64,000 nucleotides of DNA from Thiohalobacter sp. IOR34 (GTDB lineage: Bacteria; Pseudomonadota; Gammaproteobacteria; Thiohalobacterales; Thiohalobacteraceae), in the NCBI RefSeq assembly GCF_030406045.1, contig NZ_CP128988.1, positions 1,585,438 to 1,649,437 on the forward strand, read 5' to 3'. The notes beneath the pieces are model-generated. The model was not told the DNA's origin, did not search any database, and saw only the letters and a list, made by a program, of their open reading frames with translations. The position numbers were made by a program, and so were the translations under genes. Positions within the stretch are counted from its first letter, which is position 1; the number at the start of each line of letters is the position of its first letter. This document shows positions 1-8,243 of the stretch, in pieces.

Positions 1-231
1 CCAGCCGATGTCCTCCGCCGCGGCCAGCAGCTCGGGATCGATGCCGCCCTGCTGGCGGAAGTAGTCCAGCGCCGGGTAATAGCCGAGCCGCTCGCGGCGC
101 ACATGGGCGCTGATCTGCTCGACCAGTTCCTCTCCGACCACATAGGGCGAGGCGGCCAGGTGGCGCTCGAAGGCCGCTTCCGGCAGGCGCAGCAGCAGGT
201 GCAGGGTGACGCTGTTCCAGTGCAGGGGCAC
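1..231 (-). CDS. Unrecognised protein, N-terminal part (runs off left edge)
   Basis: An open frame starts with GTG at 231, a few bases after the stop of the dsrS-like gene on the same strand, and continues past the window edge; 77 residues are visible (begins VPLHWNSVTLHLL). No signal peptide, membrane segment or familiar motif is visible. The tight spacing suggests cotranscription with the dsrS-like and Sel1 genes. The start is uncertain because the frame stays open upstream into the dsrS-like gene. Confidence 0.5.
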   Translation of the reverse strand, partial: MPLHWNSVTLHLLLRLPEAAFERHLAASPYVVGEELVEQISAHVRRERLGYYPALDYFRQQGGIDPELLAAAEDIGW

Positions 232-238
232 GGGGCGC

Positions 239-1387
239 TCAGCCGGCCGCCTGCAGCCGGCCGAGCTGCTCGAACAGGGGCTCGGTGACCGGCGCGATCT
301 TGCGCCGCATCAGGCTGCCGATGGCATCGGTGCGGGCGAAGATGGGCGTGACCAGCCGTTCGCTGACCGCAGCCAGGGCACAGAGGGCCTGCAGCTGGGG
401 CGCGAGTTCGGGCAGGGTCTCCTGCAGCTCGCGCAGAGCGTCGCCGCAGGGGTCGTCGTCCAGCCGTCCCGCCAGCCGCTGCTCCGCCTGTTCCAGAAGC
501 TGTTCCGGTTCCTGCGGCCAGGCGGCCGGGCAGGCCGAGTAGGCCGCGGCCAGGAAATACTGGCGGATGCTCTCCAGCAGTTCCACCACCACGTCCTGGT
601 TGTTGGGCTTGCGCAGCGCCCGGCGCACCGTTTCCAGAAAGGCCTGGCCCGGCGCATCCAGCACCCGGCCGAGCAGTCCGGCCACGGCGTTGCCGCCGGC
701 CGCCAGGGCCTGCAGGCGCTCGCCATGCGCCGGCCACAGCGGATGAGGCGCGGCCTCCAGCGGCAGTTCATCGGGGATGGCGCGCAGAAAACCGACGTAA
801 TAGGTGTTCTTGTGCCGGCCACGGACCCAGAGCCTGTCCCGCGCCCCCGCATCGATCAGCCCGGGTTGCAGCACCAGGCGGATACTGTCGATGATCGCCT
901 GGTGGCTCTCCTCGAAGGGCAGGAACTCGATCAGATACTCAGCCAGCACCGGCCCCATGGGGCCGGCCGCGATCGGCGCCTGCTGCAGCAGACGGCGGGC
1001 GTTGTCCGCGCAGGGCATGGCCCACCAGGCGCGGCGCGCCAGTTCGCTGTCGAGCCCGGGCGAATGCACCACCGCGACCACCGCTTCCGGCTCGCCGAGC
1101 AGCAGCAGTTTCTCCAGGCTCTCGCTGTTGCGTGCCTGGCCCATGCGTGTCCAGCGCTTGAGATACACCGGGTAGCCGCCGGGCGAACCCAGCACCTGGC
1201 TGGAGAACAGCTCGCGCACCCGTTTGAGATAGAGCTCGTCACGGCAGTTGGGGTTGAGGCGCACCACCGTCTCGCCCTGCGGCGACAGGCCGTAGACGGT
1301 CATCGAGGATTCGTCGATACGCACCGCGTGCAGTTCGTTGGCGAGCAGCACGTTGAGACGCAGCGCGTCTTCCGCGGTCAGATCCAT
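239..1387 (-). CDS. dsrS: DsrS-like sulfur-oxidation accessory protein
   Basis: Predicted soluble 382-aa protein starting MDLTAEDALRLNVLLANEL. Length, N-terminus and the segments NPNCRDE, VLGSPGGYPVYL and EFLPFEE look like DsrS, the cytoplasmic last-gene product of the Allochromatium vinosum dsr operon, whose exact biochemical role is unclear. I recognise it from memory of the family, not by search. ATG at 1387 is preferred over an upstream in-frame ATG at 1459 because the latter lies inside the Sel1 gene. Here the gene sits 10 kb from the main dsr operon, pointing away from it, behind a Sel1-repeat gene that ends 8 bp upstream. It has no signal peptide or membrane segment. Confidence 0.6.
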   Translation of the reverse strand: MDLTAEDALRLNVLLANELHAVRIDESSMTVYGLSPQGETVVRLNPNCRDELYLKRVRELFSSQVLGSPGGYPVYLKRWTRMGQARNSESLEKLLLLGEPEAVVAVVHSPGLDSELARRAWWAMPCADNARRLLQQAPIAAGPMGPVLAEYLIEFLPFEESHQAIIDSIRLVLQPGLIDAGARDRLWVRGRHKNTYYVGFLRAIPDELPLEAAPHPLWPAHGERLQALAAGGNAVAGLLGRVLDAPGQAFLETVRRALRKPNNQDVVVELLESIRQYFLAAAYSACPAAWPQEPEQLLEQAEQRLAGRLDDDPCGDALRELQETLPELAPQLQALCALAAVSERLVTPIFARTDAIGSLMRRKIAPVTEPLFEQLGRLQAAG

Positions 1388-1394
1388 GGCGCGC

Positions 1395-1826
1395 TCAGGC
1401 CGGGTCGAAACCGGCCAGCTTGTACAGGCGGCGGGCCTCGTCGAGATCCTGCTCCACACCGTTGCCCTGCTCGTACATCATCGCCAGGGTGGTCAGGGAA
1501 CCGGCCAGGCCCTGCTCCGCCGCCTTCCTGAACCACTTCACCGCCTCCGCGCCGTCCTGCTCGACACACTCGCCCTGCAGGTACATGAAGCCCAGCCCGT
1601 GCTGGGCCATGGCATAGCCCTGCTCGGCGGCGGCACGCATCCATTTCAGGGCCAGGGCCTCGTTGCGGGCCATGCCCAGGCCGTTCTGGTAGATGATCGC
1701 CAGGCGGTGCTGGGCCTCGGCGTTGCCGGCCTCGGCGAAGGGGCCGAGCATCTGTGCCGCCTGGGCGAAGTGCTTGGCCTCGAAGGCCGCTATGGCACTG
1801 CTGAACTGTACGTCGTCTTCTTGCAT
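1395..1826 (-). CDS. Sel1-repeat (tetratricopeptide-like) protein
   Basis: A 143-aa protein (MQEDDVQFSSAIAAFEAK) made almost wholly of three Sel1-type helical repeats of about 36 residues, with signatures such as AEAQHRLAIIYQNGLG, AMAQHGLGFMYLQGE and SLTTLAMMYEQGNG. Sel1 repeats form alpha-solenoid surfaces for protein-protein contact. No signal peptide is visible when ATG 1826 is used; an upstream ATG at 1862 is possible but adds a non-family leader. It is the first gene of a leftward unit with the dsrS-like gene and the edge gene, so it may scaffold a sulfur-oxidation partner (inference). Confidence 0.75.
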   Translation of the reverse strand: MQEDDVQFSSAIAAFEAKHFAQAAQMLGPFAEAGNAEAQHRLAIIYQNGLGMARNEALALKWMRAAAEQGYAMAQHGLGFMYLQGECVEQDGAEAVKWFRKAAEQGLAGSLTTLAMMYEQGNGVEQDLDEARRLYKLAGFDPA

Positions 1827-1897
1827 GGGGGTGCTGTCCTCTGCTGGGCGCCGCCCCGGCACCGGGCCGGACGGCGAAAAAACCTGGCGCTGCTCAA

Positions 1898-2144
1898 GCC
1901 CGGATATTGCACCAAGGATTCGATTCTCAGGGCGGAGCTGGCAAGGCAGCTTGGCCGATCACCTGCAGAAGCATAGCCGTAGCTATGGTTCAAGGGCGAT
2001 CGGCCAGGATGCGCAGCCAGATGCGTCCTGAAATCGAATAGGCACAAACCGTACCCCGCCACGAGGGCCTATTTGCGAGCCTCCTGGCCTTGTATACCAG
2101 CCTGCACTCCGATCATGCGGGCCGCCTTGGTGCAATATCCGGGC
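1898..2144. mobile_element. 247-bp MITE, family 1, copy A
   Basis: Ends are inverted repeats GCCCGGATATTGCACCAAGG and its complement. Two further 247-bp copies are at 4504-4750 and 40197-40443; this one is near-identical to the latter. The interior has a palindrome around the motif atagccgtagctatggtt but no coding frame of note. Flanks are AA on both sides where the other copies have TA, consistent with a TA-targeting (Tc1/mariner/IS630-like) mobiliser. No transposase with these ends is in the window. Confidence 0.85.
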
Positions 2145-2326
2145 AAGGGGGCAATAGTCTAGCGTATTGGTCGGGAAATACGTATAGCGTACCCCTGCGA
2201 CAAGCAGGGGAATGTCCGTTTTGGCAGGGATTGACCCCCTCTATGGGGATATACGGCCCGTCCGGCCGCAAGGGTATACTCGCGCATCGATTTCCTGTCA
2301 GCCCCCGACCGGGGTGCGGTACGAGC

Positions 2327-3451
2327 ATGAATGCATTCAGTGACAAAGACGCTGCCCTGCTGTTGCGCAGCTGCATCCAGAAGGTAGCCACCGGCCCTGA
2401 ATACAGCAAGGACCTGAGCTTCGACGAAGCCCGGGATGCCATGCGGATCATTCTCTCGGGCCAGGCCGATCCGGTGCAGACCGCCATCCTGTTCATCGCC
2501 CTGCGCATGAAGCGCGAGAGCGATGCGGAGAACCGCGGCGTCCTGCAGGCCATCCTCGATGCCCGCCACACCGCCACCGCCGAGGTCGACGAACTGGTCG
2601 ACATCGCCGACCCCTATGACGGCTACACCCGCGGCCTGCCCGTCTCGCCCTTCGTGCCGGCCCTGCTGGCGGCCTGCGGCGTGCCCGCGGTGTCCCACGG
2701 CCTGGACACGGTCGGGCCCAAGTACGGCATCACCCACCACAAGGTGCTGAAGGCCGCCGGGGTCGACGTGGATCTGAGCCCCGAGGCCGCCGCCGGCCGC
2801 ATCGCCGAGACCGACATCGGCTGGGCCTATGTCGATCAGCGCCACTACTGCCCGCCGCTGCACGACCTGGTGCCGCTGCGCCAGCGCATGGTCAAGCGCC
2901 AGGTGCTGACCACGGTCGAGGTGCTGAGCCGGCCGATCAGCGGCCGTAAGCGGACCCACCTCTACACCGGCTTCGTGCACAAGGCCTATCCGCCGATCTA
3001 TGCCTCACTGGCCCGCCATGCCGGTTTCGATTCCCTGCTGCTGGTGCGCGGCGTGGAGGGCGGCATCATCCCCTCGCTGCAGCAGCCGGCACGCATCGTC
3101 CATTATCACGACCGCGGCCCGGAAGAGGATTTCGAGAGCCAGCCGCAGACGCTCGGCATCGAGGCCGAGAACCGGGCCGTGCCGATCCCGGCCGACGCCC
3201 CCGCGGCTGCACAGCCGGGCGACGAGATCGCCACCGCCATCGACAGCGATGCCATGGCCGCCCTGGCCGCCGAATACGGCCGCGAGGCCCTGCGCGGCAA
3301 GCGCGGCGGCAGCTACGACGGCCTGGTCTATGCCGGGGCGCTGGTGCTGCATCATCTGGGCCGCTGCGACTCCCTGCCGGCCGCGGCGGAGACCGCGCGC
3401 AAGGCCCTGGACTCCGGGGCCGCGCTGGCGCATTTCGAGGCCGCCACCTGA
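2327..3451 (+). CDS. Anthranilate phosphoribosyltransferase-like (TrpD/TrpD2 family) protein
   Basis: A 374-aa protein from ATG 2327 (MNAFSDKDAALLLRSCIQKV). Residues ~10-70 look like the helical N-terminal domain of glycosyltransferase family 3 (EARDAMRIILSGQADPVQTAILFIALRMK). The middle (GVPAVSHGLDTVGPKYGITHHKVLKAAGVDV) aligns with the TrpD segment KHG..SVSSKSGSADVLEALGV. The glycine-rich PRPP loop (GTGGD) of true TrpD is replaced by DPYDGYTRG, so anthranilate activity is doubtful. The gene stands alone behind MITE copy A. An upstream in-frame extension to 2090 runs through the MITE and is not credible. Confidence 0.6.
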   Translation: MNAFSDKDAALLLRSCIQKVATGPEYSKDLSFDEARDAMRIILSGQADPVQTAILFIALRMKRESDAENRGVLQAILDARHTATAEVDELVDIADPYDGYTRGLPVSPFVPALLAACGVPAVSHGLDTVGPKYGITHHKVLKAAGVDVDLSPEAAAGRIAETDIGWAYVDQRHYCPPLHDLVPLRQRMVKRQVLTTVEVLSRPISGRKRTHLYTGFVHKAYPPIYASLARHAGFDSLLLVRGVEGGIIPSLQQPARIVHYHDRGPEEDFESQPQTLGIEAENRAVPIPADAPAAAQPGDEIATAIDSDAMAALAAEYGREALRGKRGGSYDGLVYAGALVLHHLGRCDSLPAAAETARKALDSGAALAHFEAAT

Positions 3452-3561
3452 TCCGCCCCGGACGCGAGCGGCGGAAAAGTTTGCCTGAGCGCCCGGAACT
3501 GATGGAAAATACGCCAAATTGGTTGAGTACCACTCGTTGCTAGCGAAGAGGAGAAGTAGAC

Positions 3562-3765
3562 ATGAACCCGCATCAGGATTACTACGACGCTGTTAAGAAG
3601 ATGGAAGAAGCCGGTGTTGATCCCGACTACATCATTGGTTGGCAGAGCGGCTACTGGCTCGACCCGGAGCGTGAAGAACAGCGTGTGACCGAGGCCTACG
3701 AAGCCGGTTACGAGAAGGGCAAGGCCAAGGACGCCAGCGGTTACGAAGCCTGGATCAAGAACTGA
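3562..3765 (+). CDS. Small acidic protein, unknown function
   Basis: 67 aa, starting MNPHQDYYDAVKKMEEAGVD, with a good ribosome site (gaggag) 8 bp upstream of ATG 3562 and a strong terminator directly after the stop, so it is very probably a real, monocistronic gene. It is rich in Asp, Glu, Tyr and Lys, has no cysteine and no membrane segment. Codon use is less GC-biased than its neighbours, as in highly expressed genes. Family not recognised. Confidence 0.7.
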   Translation: MNPHQDYYDAVKKMEEAGVDPDYIIGWQSGYWLDPEREEQRVTEAYEAGYEKGKAKDASGYEAWIKN

Positions 3766-3783
3766 TCCCGCCGCGCGACCCCA

Positions 3784-3812
3784 AAAAAAGCGGGCTGATG
3801 CCCGCTTTTTTT
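3784..3812. terminator. Bidirectional intrinsic terminator
   Basis: Stem AAAAAAGCGGGC / GCCCGCTTTTTT with a TGAT loop, flanked by an A-run and a T-run, between the convergent small gene ending at 3765 and the gene ending at 3833. Confidence 0.9.
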
Positions 3813-3832
3813 GTGCCTGATGCTGCGGCCTC

Positions 3833-4411
3833 TCAGCCGTCTGCCTCCCTGCCCTCGCTCGCCGGCAGCAGACTGTCCACCGCACGGCGCAGCGACTTCA
3901 TCGCCGCCGGCACCTCGATATCGATCATCTGCGTGGCGACCCACTGCCGCTGGCGCTCGCCCAGGGTGGCCGCCATCCGATCACCGAAATAGCGGGTCAT
4001 CTGGAAACTCGGCTCGAAGTCCGAGAAGGCAAACTCGGCATAACCGTCCATGCGCTCGTTGAGCCGTTCGATGAAGGGGCTGCGATGATCGCCGGGGCCG
4101 GCGAAGTCGCGCGCGTTGTCCTGCACATAGTCGGCGATCTTCCTGGCCAGGGCGGTGACGAACCGGGCGCGCTCCTCGTCGTCCATCCGCTCGTAGGCGA
4201 TCCGGTCGAGGACGTGGATCAGGAAGGCCATGATCTCCTTGATCACCTCCAGGCGGTGCAACTGGGTGTCGGTCTGAAAACCCTCGTTCTCCAGATTGAG
4301 CAGCATGTTCAGGCCGATGCGCCAGCTGTTGAAGGCCAGGGCGCCGGCCGTCTCCTGAATGGTGCGTTCCTTGTCCTTGAGATTCCAACGGGTCTTGAGT
4401 CGAACAGCCAT
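3833..4411 (-). CDS. Conserved hypothetical protein, mostly helical
   Basis: 192 aa from ATG 4411 (MAVRLKTRWNLKDKERTIQ). It looks soluble and all-alpha, with no signal peptide, no cysteine cluster and no recognised motif. It is convergent with the 67-aa gene and has MITE copy B just upstream (4504-4750), so its promoter probably lies between 4412 and 4503. I do not recognise the family; coding-like composition and a shared terminator support it as a real gene. Confidence 0.65.
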   Translation of the reverse strand: MAVRLKTRWNLKDKERTIQETAGALAFNSWRIGLNMLLNLENEGFQTDTQLHRLEVIKEIMAFLIHVLDRIAYERMDDEERARFVTALARKIADYVQDNARDFAGPGDHRSPFIERLNERMDGYAEFAFSDFEPSFQMTRYFGDRMAATLGERQRQWVATQMIDIEVPAAMKSLRRAVDSLLPASEGREADG

Positions 4412-4503
4412 GGCAGACAACCTTGTTTTTCAAACGGATAAAATCGAATTCGAGATTCTGTCTCAACAACGGGGGGACTCGCGGCCCTGCCCCGCGCGTG
4501 TTA

Positions 4504-4750
4504 GCCCGCATATTGCACGAAGGATTCGAGTTTCAGGGCGAATCTGGCCAAGCAGTTTGTTCGATCGCCCGCCGAAGCATAGCCATAGCTATGGTTCAAG
4601 GGCGATCGGGCAAAATGCGACGCCAGATTTGGCCTGAACTCGAATAGGCACAAACTGTAACAGGGAACAATTGCTCGCATAGGTGATCACTGCCTTGATA
4701 AATACCGGGAAAATTACGCTTTCAAGGCCGCCTTCGTGCAATATGCGGGC
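4504..4750. mobile_element. 247-bp MITE, family 1, copy B (diverged)
   Basis: Terminal inverted repeats GCCCGCATATTGCACGAAGG and complement, flanked by TA on both sides. It has the same length (247 bp), the same central tagccatagctatggttcaagg palindrome region and the same family of ends as copies A and C, but diverges from both in its right half, so it is an older or different subfamily member. Confidence 0.85.
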
Positions 4751-4809
4751 TAGAATCGATCCTGGATCGGCATAGTATACTAAATCACTAGGAAATAGGG
4801 AGCAGCCAG

Positions 4810-5877
4810 ATGCCCACCCCGAACAGCGCCGAGCAGCTTGCCGAACATGCCGAGTTGCGCGCCGCGGTGCAGCACAACTGCCACATCTCGGACGCCACCC
4901 ACGCCGGCAACTACACCCTCTGCGTCTATCTGATGAAGATGCGTGAATATTACCGCTGGGAGATGGGCTATGGCTATGCCGAGCGCCTCTCCGCCGAGGC
5001 CGTCGGCGACTGGCTGCATGCCCGCGAGGCGCTGTGGGAGGAACTGGAGGAGGAGTCATTCCGGCCGTTGCCGCTGGGTGAGCGGGAACTGGACCCCTTC
5101 GATGCCGATGCCGTCAACGCCCGGCTGCACGCCGCCGGCCTGGTCTATTCCGCCGGCATCGGCCTGCAGGGCAAGGCGCATTTCTTTCTCGGCCGGCTGG
5201 AACGGCAGGAACAACACCACGGCTTCACCCTGCTGGTCGCCGGCGACGAATACGCCCGCGACCTGACCGCGCCGCCGGCCATGTCACTCGGCAAGACCGT
5301 CTTCATCCGCCGCCAGTCGCTGCGGCGCATGATCTGGGAACGGGTCGAGGAATGGCGCTGGAACCGGCTCGACAACCCCATGGGGCGCGCCCTTGCCCAC
5401 TATGACTTCGAGGCCGATCCCGAAGGCTCGCTGACGCGAATGGCGGATCGGGAGGTCGACAGCCTGCTGCTGCACGAGATCGGCGAGGTCGAGGCCGGCC
5501 GCCGGCTCGGTCCGGGCTGGGAGGCTATGCTCGCCGACCTGCCGCCGTCACGCCTGGAGCTGCTGCTGCGCGCGGTACGCGACAATCTGGCCGATGCCCT
5601 GTCCACCCTCCCCGGCCTGCTCGACCACGGCCGGCCGGACAGCCTGCACTTCTATGTCGCCGGCCTCAGCAACCTGCGCAAGGCACTGGCCCCGACGCTG
5701 ATCGCCGCCTACCAGGACTGGCACGACAGCGGCCGCGACACGGCGCTGCGCGAGGCGGCCGAGGCCGGCCGCGAACACTGGCAGGGCGTCGCCGAGGCGG
5801 CATTGCAGGGCTACGCGGCCGCGGGTCACAAGGGCATCGCTGAAATCGAGGCCTTGATCGACCGCAGCACCCTGTAG
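4810..5877 (+). CDS. Sfum_1244-like conserved protein
   Basis: 355 aa from ATG 4810. The N-terminal segment HNCHISDATHAGNYTLC followed by VYLMKMREYYRWE is a strikingly conserved-looking stretch with His and Cys residues that could bind metal or haem (inference). It resembles proteins called Sfum_1244 family, of unknown function, seen in sulfur-metabolising and other anaerobic bacteria. No signal peptide or membrane segment is visible. A 2OG-Fe(II) oxygenase gene follows 34 bp downstream, so the two may be cotranscribed. Assignment is from memory and moderate. Confidence 0.5.
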   Translation: MPTPNSAEQLAEHAELRAAVQHNCHISDATHAGNYTLCVYLMKMREYYRWEMGYGYAERLSAEAVGDWLHAREALWEELEEESFRPLPLGERELDPFDADAVNARLHAAGLVYSAGIGLQGKAHFFLGRLERQEQHHGFTLLVAGDEYARDLTAPPAMSLGKTVFIRRQSLRRMIWERVEEWRWNRLDNPMGRALAHYDFEADPEGSLTRMADREVDSLLLHEIGEVEAGRRLGPGWEAMLADLPPSRLELLLRAVRDNLADALSTLPGLLDHGRPDSLHFYVAGLSNLRKALAPTLIAAYQDWHDSGRDTALREAAEAGREHWQGVAEAALQGYAAAGHKGIAEIEALIDRSTL

Positions 5878-5911
5878 CACAATCCCCGCTCCCCGATCGC
5901 GGCCCTTCCCC

Positions 5912-6520
5912 ATGTATCACGACAGCACCCAGCGCACACCGCTCCAGAGCATCCGCGAAGTCAGCCCCAACAGCTTCATCTTCGAGAAACCCGGTGCCCT
6001 CCCCGGCTTCCTGTGCCGCGATATGATCGCCCGCTTCGAGGCCAGCGAGGAGGAACAGTACGCCGGGCGCATCGGCCAGACCCGGCACCAGGACCAGCAG
6101 ATCAAGCGCACCACCGACCTGGTGGTCAGCGGCAAGCCGCACTGGCAGGACGTCGACCGCAACCTGTTCCGCTCGCTGGGCCTGGCGCTGAAGGAATTCC
6201 GCGAGGCCTTCCCCTACTTCAAGGGGCCATTCAAGGACATGGGCTACCAGATCCAGCGCTACCAGCCGGGCGAGTACTACCAGTGGCACATCGATGGCGG
6301 CAGCCACGAGTTCGCCCAGCGCCAGCTGGTGGCGCTCTGGTATCTGAACGACGTCCCGGGGCCGGGCGGCGAGACCGAGTTCCTGTTCCAGGAGGTCAAG
6401 GTGAGGCCCGAGGAAGGCAAGCTGGTGCTGTTCCCGCCCTTCTGGACCCACGAACACCGCGCCGTGAAGCTGGAACAAGGGGTGAAATACATCGCCACCA
6501 CCTGGGTGGTCTTCGCCTGA
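5912..6520 (+). CDS. 2OG-Fe(II) oxygenase (prolyl-4-hydroxylase-like fold)
   Basis: 202 aa. The iron-binding facial triad is visible as HID in QWHIDGG (residues ~127-131) and a distal His in WTHEHRAV (~187), followed by VKYIATTWVVF at the C-terminus, where the 2-oxoglutarate-binding basic residue sits. The double-stranded beta-helix core lies between (YQIQRYQPGEYY...LWYLND). These enzymes use Fe(II), O2 and 2-oxoglutarate to hydroxylate proteins or small molecules; the substrate cannot be read from sequence. It is probably in one unit with the Sfum_1244-like gene upstream. Confidence 0.8.
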   Translation: MYHDSTQRTPLQSIREVSPNSFIFEKPGALPGFLCRDMIARFEASEEEQYAGRIGQTRHQDQQIKRTTDLVVSGKPHWQDVDRNLFRSLGLALKEFREAFPYFKGPFKDMGYQIQRYQPGEYYQWHIDGGSHEFAQRQLVALWYLNDVPGPGGETEFLFQEVKVRPEEGKLVLFPPFWTHEHRAVKLEQGVKYIATTWVVFA

Positions 6521-6699
6521 GGCACTGTTGCGGCCGTCCGACCACTACTGAATCCCGGCTTCCGGCTCCCTCATCCCCCTTGCAATCATCCAGAGCGGCG
6601 GCACCCGCCGCATCGCGACCTGGCGATCGCTCCTACACCTTGATATCCCCTGCCCCCTTGGATTCTGGATTCTGAACTGGCTTCTGAATTCTGCACCCC

Positions 6700-7374
6700 T
6701 CACACTTCCGCCCACATGCGCACCAGGTTGGAATAGGCGTTGCTCACCAGGCGGGTCGAGTCCTTCTCCGGTGCCTCGTCGAGCAGGCTCTCCCGTGCCT
6801 GGGAGAGTTCGTAGAGCAGTTCGCGGCGGGCCGGATCGCGGATCATGCTCTGCGCCCAGGTCACCGCCACCAGGCGCTCGCCGCGGGTCACCTCGGCGAC
6901 ATGGTGGAGGCTGGAGGAGGGATAGACCACGGCATCGCCGGCCGGCAGCTTGACCTTGCGCTCGCCGAAGGCGGTGCGGATCACGATCTCGCCGCCGTCG
7001 TAGTCCTCCGCCTCGCTGAGGAAGATGGTGGTGGAGACGTCCGAACGGTAACGCTGGCCGGGCGGTCCCATCACCGGATCGTCGATATGGTCGCCATAGG
7101 TCATGCCCGGGCCGTACTTGGCATAGAAGGGCGAGGCGACGCGCAGCGGGAGGGCGGCACGCTGATATTCCGGATGATTCAGGAGGGCAATCATCACGAT
7201 GCCGTTGAGCTTGTTGTATAGTTCCTGGTCCTGGGCCATCTCCCGGTTGTTCTTGATCGGCTGCGCCTCCTTGCCGGCGGACAGCTTGCCGTCGACGAAG
7301 CGCGCCTCGGCAATCAGCCGGCGGACCGTCTGCAACTGCGCCTGGGACAACAACCCGGAAAGCGTGATCAACAT
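6700..7374 (-). CDS. PKHD-type Fe(II)-dependent hydroxylase (PiuC/YbiX family)
   Basis: 224 aa, a full-length PiuC/YbiX-type dioxygenase. Iron ligands are HID in YGDHIDDPV (~residues 96-98) and H in SLHHVAEV (~159), and the RLVAVTWAQSMIRD segment is typical of this family's end of the core, followed by the usual C-terminal helical tail. In other bacteria the family is linked to siderophore uptake, but no TonB receptor is adjacent here. It lies convergent to the oxygenase ending at 6520, leaving a 179-bp spacer that holds a degenerate REP hairpin (about 6611-6638) and short repeats of the type attctg. Confidence 0.85.
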   Translation of the reverse strand: MLITLSGLLSQAQLQTVRRLIAEARFVDGKLSAGKEAQPIKNNREMAQDQELYNKLNGIVMIALLNHPEYQRAALPLRVASPFYAKYGPGMTYGDHIDDPVMGPPGQRYRSDVSTTIFLSEAEDYDGGEIVIRTAFGERKVKLPAGDAVVYPSSSLHHVAEVTRGERLVAVTWAQSMIRDPARRELLYELSQARESLLDEAPEKDSTRLVSNAYSNLVRMWAEV

Positions 7375-7425
7375 GCCAGCAACTCCTGCAGGATCCTCGG
7401 ATCCCGTTCATCAATGGAGCCGACG

Positions 7426-7758
7426 ATGATACTGAATGTGTATGTCAACGACCAAACCCACCCTGTCGAGGTACCCGACGGCCTGCTCGACGAGGCCGAG
7501 GAATTCTTCACCCGCATGGACCGGGACATGGACCGTGGCTATCAGATGAGCCGCCGCTGGGTGGAGAATCCGGACCCGGTCCAGCGTTGCCAGATCGCCG
7601 CCGACAAGCTGCTGACGGCGCTGGAATGCGGCAACAGCAATCTCAGCGTGATGATGGCCGGCTATATCCTCAAGCGCATGCCGGGCGTGCGCGGCGTGCA
7701 CATGGATCTGGAGGGCAACATGCTGGAGCACGGCTTCGAGGTCGCCGGGCAACCCTGA
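7426..7758 (+). CDS. Conserved hypothetical protein
   Basis: 110 aa from ATG 7426, chosen over ATG 7414 because GGAG sits 6 bp upstream of 7426. Starts MILNVYVNDQTHPVEVPDGLL, an even mix of strand and helix, ending MDLEGNMLEHGFEV. It is divergent from the PiuC-like gene and ends before a REP hairpin and a bidirectional terminator shared with the 67-aa gene of the RspA/Cas6 cluster. No motif recognised. Confidence 0.65.
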   Translation: MILNVYVNDQTHPVEVPDGLLDEAEEFFTRMDRDMDRGYQMSRRWVENPDPVQRCQIAADKLLTALECGNSNLSVMMAGYILKRMPGVRGVHMDLEGNMLEHGFEVAGQP

Positions 7759-7821
7759 ACCGGTCCCGAAACGAAATCCGGCGCGCTACCGCCGCTGGCC
7801 ATGGCACAGAATTGACCACCC

Positions 7822-7846
7822 CATCGCGGCCGGGAGGCCGCTCCTG
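7822..7846. repeat. REP-type palindrome
   Basis: Single copy of the dispersed palindrome ATCGCGGCC(t/g)GGAGGCCGC followed by TCCT(a/g)C. Relatives occur at 37563, 45873-46738, 50036-50812, 52950, 53082 and 59903, always outside intact genes. Confidence 0.7.
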
Positions 7847-7883
7847 CTTTCGGTGCAGCGCGCCGCCCGTGGGAACGGCGCAC

Positions 7884-7913
7884 AAAAAAGGCCGCGCATT
7901 GCGCGGCCTTTTT
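7884..7913. terminator. Bidirectional intrinsic terminator
   Basis: AAAAAAGGCCGCGC / GCGCGGCCTTTTT stem with a 3-nt loop, between the convergent genes ending at 7758 and 7933. Confidence 0.9.
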
Positions 7914-7932
7914 CATCCGGATGGGATCGAAC

Positions 7933-8136
7933 TCAGCGCTCGGAACCCTTCTCGGCGTGCGCCAGGTCGACGACCTTCATGGCGATATCGCGGTATTCCT
8001 GACGGAAACCGTCCAGCGGGTGACCCGACTCGGGTGCATAGTAATCCTTGGGATCGACACCGTTCTGGTGCTCGTAATCCATGAACTTCTTCTGCATTTC
8101 CAGCATTTTCTTAATCAAGTCAGCCTTTTCGCTCAT
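7933..8136 (-). CDS. Small helical protein downstream of rspA
   Basis: 67 aa from ATG 8136 (MSEKADLIKKMLEMQKKFMD); an upstream ATG at 8154 overlaps the ribosome-site region and is less likely. A strongly amphipathic N-terminal helix is followed by the segment GVDPKDYYAPESGHPLDG. No cysteine. It is the last gene of the leftward TauD-Cas6-RspA group, about 107 bp after the rspA stop, and ends at a strong terminator. Less GC-biased codon use suggests good expression. Family not recognised. Confidence 0.65.
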   Translation of the reverse strand: MSEKADLIKKMLEMQKKFMDYEHQNGVDPKDYYAPESGHPLDGFRQEYRDIAMKVVDLAHAEKGSER

Positions 8137-8243
8137 CTTTCTCGCCTCCGGCACAGGTTGTGCCTCTGTGTCTGGTTAATCGGGCTGGGGCGCACTATAG
8201 CCCCTGAAAACCGGGGAGACCATATCCCCTTTGGGCGATGCCC

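Noticed and set aside
206-1531. Rightward 441-codon frame over the dsrS-like gene
   Set aside because: Low-complexity Arg/Gln/His-rich translation, typical of a shadow frame; the opposite strand encodes recognisable proteins.
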